From: an uncultured Bacilli bacterium
GTDB taxonomy: Bacteria; Bacillota_I; Bacilli_A; ML615J-28; CAG-698
Reading direction: 5' to 3'
Length of the DNA stretch: 15,303 nucleotides
Assembly: GCA_947627395.1 (NCBI GenBank)
Contig: CANQVW010000024.1
Coordinates: 1-15,303, forward strand
In this document: positions 7,644-13,113 of the stretch, in pieces
How positions within the stretch are numbered: the first letter of the stretch is position 1
Layout: every line of letters begins with the position of its first letter
The notes under the pieces: generated by a model
What the model was told of the DNA's origin: nothing
What the model saw: the letters and a program-made list of their open reading frames with translations, nothing else
The model's database searches: none
Made by a program: the position numbers and the translations under genes

Positions 7644-7655
7644 ATACTATTTTTG

Positions 7656-7683
7656 CAATATAAATTCTAAAAAATTTATATTG
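7656..7683. repeat. AT-rich inverted repeat downstream of comEC
   Basis: CAATATAAATT (7656-7666) and AATTTATATTG (7673-7683) are perfect 11-bp arms around CTAAAA. No T-run follows, so it is a poor terminator. It could be a transcript-end stabiliser or a protein-binding site. Confidence 0.5.
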
Positions 7684-7700
7684 TGTATCACTTGTCCATT

Positions 7701-7717
7701 AGAAGTAGATTACTTCT
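7701..7717. repeat. Short palindrome between comEC and holA
   Basis: AGAAGTA and TACTTCT form perfect 7-bp arms around GAT. It is the middle one of three consecutive inverted repeats in this 162-nt gap. The function is unknown. Confidence 0.4.
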
Positions 7718-7731
7718 GATGAGTATATATG

Positions 7732-7761
7732 AAAATGTCCAAGTTCTTCTTGGACATTTTT
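7732..7761 (+). terminator. Rho-independent terminator after comEC
   Basis: AAAATGTCCAAG (7732-7743) pairs perfectly with CTTGGACATTTT (7749-7760) around TTCTT, with T residues at the 3' end. The right arm also holds the -35 of holA (TTGGAC). The near-palindromic T/A flanks are modest, but the stem is strong. Confidence 0.8.
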
Positions 7762-7779
7762 AACAATTTATGGTATACT
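7750..7779 (+). promoter_or_regulatory. Sigma-A promoter of holA
   Basis: TTGGAC at 7750-7755, an 18-nt spacer and TATACT at 7774-7779, preceded by TGG as an extended -10. It overlaps the terminator's right arm, so termination of comEC and initiation of holA share DNA. Confidence 0.65.
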
Positions 7780-7805
7780 AATACAGAAAGATGGTGAGTT
7801 GAATC

Positions 7806-8765
7806 ATGGCAAATAACATTTATCTATTTTTAGGAAATGAAGAATTAATGATTAAAAACAAAATTGAAAAATTAGTTGCTTCTGTTCCAACCAATTCATA
7901 TAACATAACCACATATGATATGGAAGAAAATAATGTTTCAATGGCAATCCAAGATGCTATGACAGCTCCATTTATGACAGATTATAAAGTGGTCATTATT
8001 AAAAACCCTACTTTTTTGGGAAAAGAAAAAAGTAGTATTGAACATCGTTTAGAGCTCTTTGAACAATATTTAGATCATCCTGTCGATGAAACCTTCTTTA
8101 TCATCGATGCTACGATGATGGAATTAAATGATAAAAGTGAACTTGTTCAAAAAGTTAAAAAGAAATCACAAGTTTCCGACACAAGAGAATTAAGTGAAGT
8201 TGAAATGAGAGGATGGCTAAAAAGACAGTGCAGCTTAATGAATGTTGAAATAGAAGATCATGCTGTTGAACTTTTTTTTAATCGTGTTGGAAGTAATATG
8301 GTTTATGCAAAAAACGAATTAGATAAGGTATTAAATTATATTGGCGATCGAAAAAACATTACTTTAAGAGATATTTCATTGGTTGTATCGAAATCTTTAG
8401 AAACCAATGTCTACGCTTTAATGAGTGCCATCATGACGAAAGATAAAAACAAGATTGTGGAAGTATATGAAGAATTAATTAAAAGTGGTAAAGATCCTAT
8501 TTTGTTAATGAATTTAATTGCAAAATCCATGAGAGAAATGTATTTAACAGCTTCCATGTTGCAAGCTAATTATAAACAAGCAGACATTGCTGCTAAAATG
8601 GGGGTATCCCCTGGAAGAGCTTATTACTTAGTTAAAGATGCAAGAACTTTTCCATTAGAAGTTATTGAAGAAAAAATTATTGCTTTAGGTGAACTTGATT
8701 ATCAAATTAAAACAGGTCAAATGGATAAAACAACAGGTTTAGAAATGTTTCTATTTACAATGTAA
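7806..8765 (+). CDS. holA: DNA polymerase III delta subunit
   Basis: HolA is the delta subunit of the clamp loader and opens the beta sliding clamp on DNA. The 319-residue protein starts ANNIYLFLGNEELMIKNKI, matching the family pattern YLFxGxEexLI. A RecA-like domain I with the degenerate, non-ATPase fold covers about 1-140. It includes FFIIDATMMELNDKSELVQKV. Helical domains II and III follow, with EVEMRGWLKRQ and LVVSKSLETNVYALMSAIM. The C-terminal domain has KSGKDPILLMNLIAKSMREM. Start: ATG with GGTGAG 8 nt upstream. In Bacillus holA follows comEC, and rpsT follows holA. Here two foreign-looking genes separate holA from rpsT. The stop codon sits in a small palindrome. Confidence 0.93.
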   Translation: MANNIYLFLGNEELMIKNKIEKLVASVPTNSYNITTYDMEENNVSMAIQDAMTAPFMTDYKVVIIKNPTFLGKEKSSIEHRLELFEQYLDHPVDETFFIIDATMMELNDKSELVQKVKKKSQVSDTRELSEVEMRGWLKRQCSLMNVEIEDHAVELFFNRVGSNMVYAKNELDKVLNYIGDRKNITLRDISLVVSKSLETNVYALMSAIMTKDKNKIVEVYEELIKSGKDPILLMNLIAKSMREMYLTASMLQANYKQADIAAKMGVSPGRAYYLVKDARTFPLEVIEEKIIALGELDYQIKTGQMDKTTGLEMFLFTM

Positions 8766-8777
8766 ACTTTGTTTACA
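8761..8777. repeat. Palindrome overlapping the holA stop and the downstream promoter
   Basis: TGTAAAC and GTTTACA are perfect 7-bp arms around TTT. The right arm is the -35 of the next promoter. TTTACAATG also occurs twice in direct orientation (8755-8763, 8772-8780). It is a plausible repressor operator for the DUF3737-patB pair. No T-run follows, so it is not a terminator. Confidence 0.5.
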
Positions 8778-8799
8778 ATGGAAATTTTATTTATATTAT
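8772..8799 (+). promoter_or_regulatory. Candidate promoter of the DUF3737-patB pair
   Basis: TTTACA (8772-8777), a 16-nt spacer and TATTAT (8794-8799). Transcription would start near 8806, before AAGGAAGAG and the ATG at 8830. The match is moderate in AT-rich DNA. Confidence 0.45.
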
Positions 8800-8829
8800 G
8801 AATAACTTATATAGAGAAGGAAGAGAAAT

Positions 8830-9711
8830 ATGAAAGAAATTAAAAGAGAAGTAATGACAAGAGAAAGATCATTATTTCATGAAAAGAATCTATGTATTGA
8901 TGAAACTATTTTTGATGAAGGAGAATCTCCTTTAAAAGAATGTGAGAACATTGATGTTCAAAATAGTATGTTTAAATATAAATATCCTTTTTGGTATTGT
9001 AATCATGTAGAAGTAAGAAATTGTACGTGGTTTGAACAAGGTCGTGCTGGGGTATGGTACACCAATGATATGAAAGTATTTGATTGTTTCATTGAAGGGC
9101 CTAAAAACTTTAGAAAGTGTGAAAATTTACTTTTAAAGAATGTTACTTTTTTTCATGCGGAAGAAACTTTATGGAATTGTAAGAAAGTAAAGTTAGAAAA
9201 TGTTCAAGCTAAGGGAGATTATTTTGCCATGAATACAGAGGATCTTACGATTGATCATTTAGAACTTATAGGCAATTATCCTTTCGATGGGTGTAAAAAC
9301 ATCACAGTAAAACATAGTAAACTTTTATCTAAAGATGCTTTTTGGAATTGTGAAAATGTTGTTGTTGAAGACTCTTTTATTTCTGGCGAATATGTTGCCT
9401 GGAATTCTAAAAACGTTACTTTTAAGAATTGTACCATTGAAAGCTTGCAAGGCTTATGTTATATTGACCATTTAAAAATGGAAAATTGTACGTTGCTCAA
9501 TACCAATTTAGCATTCGAATATTCCACGGTTGATGTTGATGTTCATGGTAAAATCATTAGTGTTTTAAATCCTAAGTCAGGAATTATTCGTGCTGATGAA
9601 ATTGAACATTTAATTTTAGAAAAAGATAAAATCAATCCCAAAGATACACAAATCATTTGTAAGAAAATTAATCATACTCATGACAAAGTAAATTATGAGG
9701 AGATGTTTTAA
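8830..9711 (+). CDS. DUF3737-family right-handed beta-helix protein
   Basis: The 293-residue protein belongs to a family known only as DUF3737. From residue 38 to about 212 a pattern recurs every 19-21 residues: a small or polar residue (mostly Cys or Thr) followed by a short beta-strand. The repeat positions are 38, 57, 78, 97, 117, 136, 155, 174, 193 and 212, for example YCNHVEVRN, KCENLLLKN, NCKKVKLEN, GCKNITVKH, NCENVVVED and NSKNVTFKN. This indicates about ten rungs of a parallel beta-helix. There is no signal peptide, so it is likely cytosolic. It ends at TAA 9711 and the PatB-like gene begins at 9712, so the two are co-translated. The biochemical role is unknown; a structural or sugar-related role is only a guess. 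The family call is good. Confidence 0.82.
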   Translation: MKEIKREVMTRERSLFHEKNLCIDETIFDEGESPLKECENIDVQNSMFKYKYPFWYCNHVEVRNCTWFEQGRAGVWYTNDMKVFDCFIEGPKNFRKCENLLLKNVTFFHAEETLWNCKKVKLENVQAKGDYFAMNTEDLTIDHLELIGNYPFDGCKNITVKHSKLLSKDAFWNCENVVVEDSFISGEYVAWNSKNVTFKNCTIESLQGLCYIDHLKMENCTLLNTNLAFEYSTVDVDVHGKIISVLNPKSGIIRADEIEHLILEKDKINPKDTQIICKKINHTHDKVNYEEMF

Positions 9712-10869
9712 ATGAAATCCACATTTGATGAAGTCATTGATCGCAAAAATACATATTCAGAAAAATGGAATGTGAAAGAAAATGAGCTTCCAATGTGGAT
9801 TGCTGATATGGATTTTAAAACGGCTCCTGGAGTGATTGAAGCTTTAGAAAAACGAGTCCAAAATGGAATTTTTGGGTATTCATATATTCCTGAAGAATGG
9901 TATGATTGCTATATAGATTGGTGGAAAAAGTATCATTCTTTTACCATTCAAAAAGAATGGTTGATTTTTACAACAGGGGTCGTTGCTGCCATTTCTAGTA
10001 TGGTTCGTAGACTTACTGAGCCTGCGGAAAATGTTGTTGTGCAAACTCCAGTCTATAATATTTTTTTCAATTCAATTTTAAATAATGGAAGAAATGTATT
10101 AGAGAATAAACTGTTGTATCAAGATGGAAAATACACGATTAACTTCGAAGATTTAGAAGCGAAACTTTCCTATCCACAAACTACACTTATGATTCTTTGC
10201 AACCCTCATAATCCGATTGGAAAAATTTGGAGTAAAGAAGAATTACAAAAAATAGGAGAGTTGTGCTATAAATATCATGTGAAAGTCATCAGTGATGAAA
10301 TTCATTGTGATATCACAGATCCTAATCAATCCTATATTCCTTTTGCTTCTGTATCTAAAATCAATCAAGAAATTAGTGTTACATGTCTAGCTCCAAGTAA
10401 AGCGTTCAATTTGGCTGGCGTTTCTAGTGCAGCGTTGGTGATTCCATCGACTCCACTTTATAACAAAGTAAATCGTGGTTTAAATAACGATGAAGTTGCT
10501 GAACCAAATGCTTTTAGTATAGCAGCAACCCTTGCAGCTTTTCAAAAAGGTAGACCTTGGTTAGAAGAATTAAAGGAATATATCTATCAAAATAAACTTT
10601 ATGTAAAAAAGAGTTTAGAAGATTATCCTGAAGTATATTTAGTCCCATCGAATGCTACTTACTTACTATGGTTAGATTGTCAAGCATTACATTATAATAG
10701 TGATGAACTACAAAAAGAAATTCGCAATAGAACTGGTTTATATTTATCGAGTGGATCAGCATACCATGCAAATGGATGCTTCTTACGTATGAATATTGCT
10801 TGTCCAAGAACAATGTTAGAAGATGGAATTCAACGTTTCAAAGATGCTATCCGTCAATTAAGAAAATAA
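9712..10869 (+). CDS. MalY/PatB-family PLP-dependent C-S lyase
   Basis: This 385-residue fold-type I PLP enzyme belongs to the MalY/PatB group, which performs beta-elimination on cystathionine, cysteine or related thioethers to give pyruvate, ammonia and a thiol or H2S. Visible signatures are ENELPMWIADMDF at the N-terminus, FTTGVVAAISSMV, CNPHNPIGKIW, SDEIHCDI and the PLP lysine Lys230 in APSKAFNLAG. The C-terminus has FLRMNIACPR with the substrate carboxylate-binding arginine. The start codon abuts the DUF3737 stop codon and uses GAGGAG inside that gene. Being in one operon with DUF3737 suggests a shared thiol-related or amino-acid role, which is inference. Substrate specificity cannot be read from the sequence. 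A terminator follows. Confidence 0.88.
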   Translation: MKSTFDEVIDRKNTYSEKWNVKENELPMWIADMDFKTAPGVIEALEKRVQNGIFGYSYIPEEWYDCYIDWWKKYHSFTIQKEWLIFTTGVVAAISSMVRRLTEPAENVVVQTPVYNIFFNSILNNGRNVLENKLLYQDGKYTINFEDLEAKLSYPQTTLMILCNPHNPIGKIWSKEELQKIGELCYKYHVKVISDEIHCDITDPNQSYIPFASVSKINQEISVTCLAPSKAFNLAGVSSAALVIPSTPLYNKVNRGLNNDEVAEPNAFSIAATLAAFQKGRPWLEELKEYIYQNKLYVKKSLEDYPEVYLVPSNATYLLWLDCQALHYNSDELQKEIRNRTGLYLSSGSAYHANGCFLRMNIACPRTMLEDGIQRFKDAIRQLRK

Positions 10870-10879
10870 AAACATTTTT

Positions 10880-10933
10880 AAATCTGTCAAATGCTTCACT
10901 TTATAGTAGAGCTGATTGACAGATTTTTATTTT
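10880..10933 (+). terminator. Long hairpin terminator after the PatB-like gene
   Basis: AAATCTGTCAA (10880-10890) pairs with TTGACAGATTT (10916-10926), followed by T-rich sequence. The 25-nt loop contains a smaller hairpin (GCTTCACT / AGTAGAGC with one mismatch), giving a branched stem. A-rich sequence on the left allows weak reverse action for rpsT. Confidence 0.8.
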
Positions 10934-10939
10934 GCAAAT

Positions 10940-10964
10940 AAAAAAACCACTTCAATCGAAATGG
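10940..10964 (-). terminator. Rho-independent terminator of rpsT
   Basis: On the minus strand CCATTTC pairs with GAAGTGG around GATT (one T-G pair) and is followed by a run of T. It lies 8 nt beyond the rpsT stop. Confidence 0.8.
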
Positions 10965-10972
10965 CTCTTTCA

Positions 10973-11236
10973 TTATGCTATTGAATTGACTAACTTACAA
11001 AGTTGAGATTTATGTCTAGCTGCATTATTCTTGTGTAAAAAACCTTTGGATACAGCTTTATCTAACTTTTTGCAAGCATAAGCACAAGCATTTTTTGCTT
11101 TTTCTAAATCTTTTTCAACAACTGCAGCATGAACGGCTTTCATTGCTGTCTTCATCGAAGATTTAAAACTAGCATTTTGTAATCTTTTCTTTTCATTAGT
11201 AAGATTACGTTTCACTTGTTGTTTAATATTTGCCAT
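10973..11236 (-). CDS. rpsT: 30S ribosomal protein S20
   Basis: S20 binds 16S rRNA in the 5' domain during small-subunit assembly. The 87-residue basic protein has the family's three-helix pattern: MANIKQQVKRNLTNEKKRLQN, the central KSSMKTAMKAVHAAVVEKD, and the C-terminal GFLHKNNAARHKSQL block. A strong GGAGG site lies 8-9 nt before the ATG. Its own promoter and terminator make it a single-gene unit on the minus strand, divergent from gpr. In Bacillus rpsT likewise lies between holA and gpr, also opposite to gpr, so the orientation is conserved. It is the only minus-strand gene in the window. Confidence 0.97.
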   Translation of the reverse strand: MANIKQQVKRNLTNEKKRLQNASFKSSMKTAMKAVHAAVVEKDLEKAKNACAYACKKLDKAVSKGFLHKNNAARHKSQLCKLVNSIA

Positions 11237-11276
11237 GTTTCATACCTCCAAGCATATTCATTTCTAAATCCATCTA

Positions 11277-11305
11277 ATTATATCAAATGTCACTAGAAAA
11301 AGCAA
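11277..11305 (-). promoter_or_regulatory. Sigma-A promoter of rpsT
   Basis: On the minus strand TTGCTT (11300-11305), a 17-nt spacer and TATAAT (11277-11282), preceded by TGA as an extended -10. The arrangement is near ideal. Confidence 0.8.
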
Positions 11306-11325
11306 GAGAAAAATTTTTTATTTTG

Positions 11326-11359
11326 TGGTTATTTTTCTTAAATTGGGTAAAAATAACCA
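11326..11359. repeat. Perfect 11-bp inverted repeat upstream of gpr
   Basis: TGGTTATTTTT (11326-11336) and AAAAATAACCA (11349-11359) are perfect arms around 12 nt. No T-run follows on either strand. The right arm overlaps the candidate sigma-F -10, so an operator role is likely. An RNA hairpin role is unlikely if transcription starts inside it. Confidence 0.6.
11327..11355 (+). promoter_or_regulatory. Candidate forespore (sigma-F/sigma-G) promoter of gpr
   Basis: GGTAAAAATA at 11346-11355 fits every position of the sigma-F -10 consensus GGNNANAHTR. The -35 is poor (GGTTA at 11327-11331, 3 of 5 against GYATA) with a 14-nt spacer, the same as at spoIIR. gpr is a known sigma-F and sigma-G target. 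A start near 11361 leaves a leader of about 25 nt. Confidence 0.5.
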
Positions 11360-11385
11360 ATGAATAAATCATATCAGGAGGAATT

Positions 11386-12414
11386 ATGAATCCAATTTAT
11401 AACATACGTACAGATTTAGCTTTAGAATCTATAGATGAAGGTCAAGCTAATCAAATCTCTTCTATTCATGATGTAAAGACATTTGGAAAAGTAACTGTTC
11501 ATCAAAACATCATTACAAAAGAAATGAGTGAATCATTAGGAAAAAAAGAAGGAATATATTACCTTCTTGAAATCAATGAAAGTAATATCAATGATACGGA
11601 TGATTTAAGAAATATTGAAAATGTTCTTACAGATATATTAAAAAACATTTTAAAAGAAGAACAAATTACAGAAAATCAAAAAGGAATGATCGTAGGATTA
11701 GGAAATATGAATATTACACCAGACTCCCTAGGCCCTATGGTGGTAGATAAAATTATCGTGACACGCCATATGTTTGTCCTTCATCCTGAAGAAGTTTCTC
11801 CTGGAATTGCAAATATTTGTGCCATTGCTCCAGGAGTTATGGGAAATACAGGAATTGAAACAACAGATATCATTGAATCTATTATTCAAAAAATAGATAT
11901 TGACTACCTTATTGTCATTGATGCCCTTGCCGCAAGAGAAGTAAAAAGAGTAAACAAATCAATTCAAGTCACCAATGCTGGGATTAGTCCAGGTTCAGGG
12001 GTAGGAAATCATCGAAAAGAGCTGTCTAAAGAAACCATTGGTTGCCCTGTGATTGCAATTGGTGTTCCAACAGTGGTGGATGCAGTCACCATTACCTCTT
12101 CCACATTTGATTTTTTACTTCGTTACTTCCAACAAAAACTAGAAGAAGGAGTCTCAAATGCCGACCGTTTAGTCATACAAGAAAAAATAGATTTACAAAA
12201 TACTCCTCTACCCAGCGAAGAAACAAAAAAACATTTTTTAGGTGAATTTGGGGCCCTAACAGATGAAGAAAAACGTTCTTTATTGATCTCAATTTTAACT
12301 CCAAATGGTTTAAACATGATGGTTACACCAAAAGAAGTGGATTTAGATATTGAAAACCTAAGTGATTTGATTGGAGGATCCATCGATAAAGCACTTCACC
12401 CTTTAGTTCATTAA
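11386..12414 (+). CDS. gpr: Germination protease GPR
   Basis: GPR is made as a zymogen in the forespore. During germination it cleaves the small acid-soluble proteins that coat spore DNA. It has 342 residues. The N-terminal IRTDLALES is the conserved zymogen-processing region. The two aspartates of its unusual aspartic active site are present: Asp113 in TPDSLGP and Asp179 in VIDALAAR. They are 66 residues apart, matching the Asp127/Asp193 spacing known for Bacillus megaterium GPR. GISPGSGVGNHRKELS and VPTVVDAVTI are also conserved. AGGAGG precedes the ATG. Because the catalytic pair is intact, this gene argues that the organism makes true spores containing SASPs. Confidence 0.96.
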   Translation: MNPIYNIRTDLALESIDEGQANQISSIHDVKTFGKVTVHQNIITKEMSESLGKKEGIYYLLEINESNINDTDDLRNIENVLTDILKNILKEEQITENQKGMIVGLGNMNITPDSLGPMVVDKIIVTRHMFVLHPEEVSPGIANICAIAPGVMGNTGIETTDIIESIIQKIDIDYLIVIDALAAREVKRVNKSIQVTNAGISPGSGVGNHRKELSKETIGCPVIAIGVPTVVDAVTITSSTFDFLLRYFQQKLEEGVSNADRLVIQEKIDLQNTPLPSEETKKHFLGEFGALTDEEKRSLLISILTPNGLNMMVTPKEVDLDIENLSDLIGGSIDKALHPLVH

Positions 12415-12415
12415 T

Positions 12416-12443
12416 GCATAATAAAAAAATAGTTGAATATAAT
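12416..12443 (+). promoter_or_regulatory. Candidate sigma-E (mother-cell) promoter after gpr
   Basis: GCATAAT at 12416-12422 resembles the sigma-E -35 (KMATATT), 6 of 7. AATATAAT at 12436-12443 resembles the -10 (CATACAAT), 6 of 8. The spacer is 13 nt. spoIIP, which occupies this position in Bacillus, is a sigma-E gene. The DNA is AT-rich, so a chance match is possible, and TATAAT alone could serve sigma-A. Confidence 0.35.
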
Positions 12444-12490
12444 GAAAATGAAAGTTTAAAAAAGAAAAAGAGATTCGGGAAAATAAAAAA

Positions 12491-12727
12491 ATGAAGAAAA
12501 TCAATGCACCTGTTATTTTGGGCTTATTTAGCGGTATTGTTTCAAACATAAATTTAATCGTTTTGAATGTGAAAAACGATTATAGACAAATTTTAGGGCT
12601 TTATATTCCAAATTATAGTGATATCGCTTATTTCATATCCACTTTTATGCAATTTCTTTTAAAAATTTCGTTTCATTTAGATTTATCTAATTTCAAAGAA
12701 AGTTTGAGGATGTTTGGTATAGGATGA
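12491..12727 (+). CDS. Small membrane protein at the spoIIP position, possibly a SpoIIP N-terminal remnant
   Basis: This 78-residue protein is not firmly recognised. A hydrophobic segment lies at about 8-25. The C-terminal half, with FLLKISFHLDLSNFKESLR near residues 54-72, loosely resembles the pre-catalytic region of SpoIIP, where a motif like (V/F)D(L/F)xNPxSxL precedes the amidase domain. Its position directly after gpr and before a yqxA-like gene is that of spoIIP in Bacillus. SpoIIP is normally about 350-400 residues and hydrolyses peptidoglycan during engulfment. The amidase domain is absent here and the next 500 nt do not encode it in any frame. The start has no clear Shine-Dalgarno. 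Its TGA overlaps the next ATG (ATGA), suggesting coupling and active selection. It may be a remnant, a reduced protein or something unrelated. Confidence 0.5.
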   Translation: MKKINAPVILGLFSGIVSNINLIVLNVKNDYRQILGLYIPNYSDIAYFISTFMQFLLKISFHLDLSNFKESLRMFGIG

Positions 12728-12999
12728 TAAAAAAAATATTTTTCGTGTTTATTTTTGCTTTTTTTCTTTTATTTGGAGTGATGATTGCACAAGATAATTC
12801 GACCCCAAAAGCAGAGGACATTCAAAATCAAATTGATCGCTTTGAGAATGAAATTACAACACCTAATAAAACTCCATCAAATGACGCACAGTGGATAGAA
12901 CCAAACATCACAAACCAAGTAGCAAAAAAAGGAGAGCAAATGGTTCATTCGGTTTTAAAACGTTTTTTAGAGAAAGTAAAGGGACTTTTAGAATCTTAA
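12724..12999 (+). CDS. YqxA-like (DUF3679-like) small membrane protein
   Basis: The 91-residue protein has an N-terminal membrane helix or signal anchor at 4-22 (KIFFVFIFAFFLLFGVMIA). A polar stretch with QNQIDRFENEI follows, then an amphipathic C-terminal helix (VAKKGEQMVHSVLKRF). Length, single N-terminal helix and charged helical tail fit YqxA, which follows spoIIP in Bacillus and has no clear role. I call it from layout and position, not from a strong motif, so an unrelated protein is possible. The start ATG overlaps the previous stop by one base (ATGA), so it depends on translation of the 78-residue ORF. It ends about 100 nt before the flavoprotein gene, with no clear terminator. Confidence 0.5.
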   Translation: MIKKIFFVFIFAFFLLFGVMIAQDNSTPKAEDIQNQIDRFENEITTPNKTPSNDAQWIEPNITNQVAKKGEQMVHSVLKRFLEKVKGLLES

Positions 13000-13089
13000 A
13001 ATTTAAAAGTAAAAAAAGAATTTTATTTGAATTCTTGAAAAATAATGAATGTACAACATTTTGTGCTTTCATTTTTTTTAATTTTGGTG

Positions 13090-13095
13090 TATAAT
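13090..13095 (+). promoter_or_regulatory. Probable -10 box of the flavoprotein gene
   Basis: A perfect TATAAT lies 24 nt before the chosen start. No good -35 lies at 16-18 nt (TTTCAT is the best). Transcription would begin near 13102, which makes the earlier ATGs at 13045 and 13102 unlikely starts. Confidence 0.45.
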
Positions 13096-13113
13096 AAATT
13101 GATGGTGAAAAAA

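Noticed and set aside
7719..7764. Short ORF of about 14 codons over the comEC terminator
   Set aside because: It spans the terminator stem, is tiny and lacks a ribosome-binding site.
11370..11376. CATATCA just before gpr as a sigma-G -10
   Set aside because: It abuts the AGGAGG site, so transcription would start only about 3 nt before the ATG.
12491..12999. A single spoIIP gene broken by a frameshift
   Set aside because: Joining the 78- and 91-residue frames yields no amidase motifs. The second ORF has its own membrane helix and an ATGA-coupled start.
13016..13036. AAGAATT / AATTCTT inverted repeat as a terminator
   Set aside because: It is a weak AT stem with no T-run after it, likely by chance in this composition.
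13045..13113. Earlier ATG starts for the flavoprotein (13045 and 13102)
   Set aside because: 13045 lies upstream of the TATAAT and would add an unexpected hydrophobic leader; 13102 would be leaderless. 13114 has GGTGA 5 nt before it.
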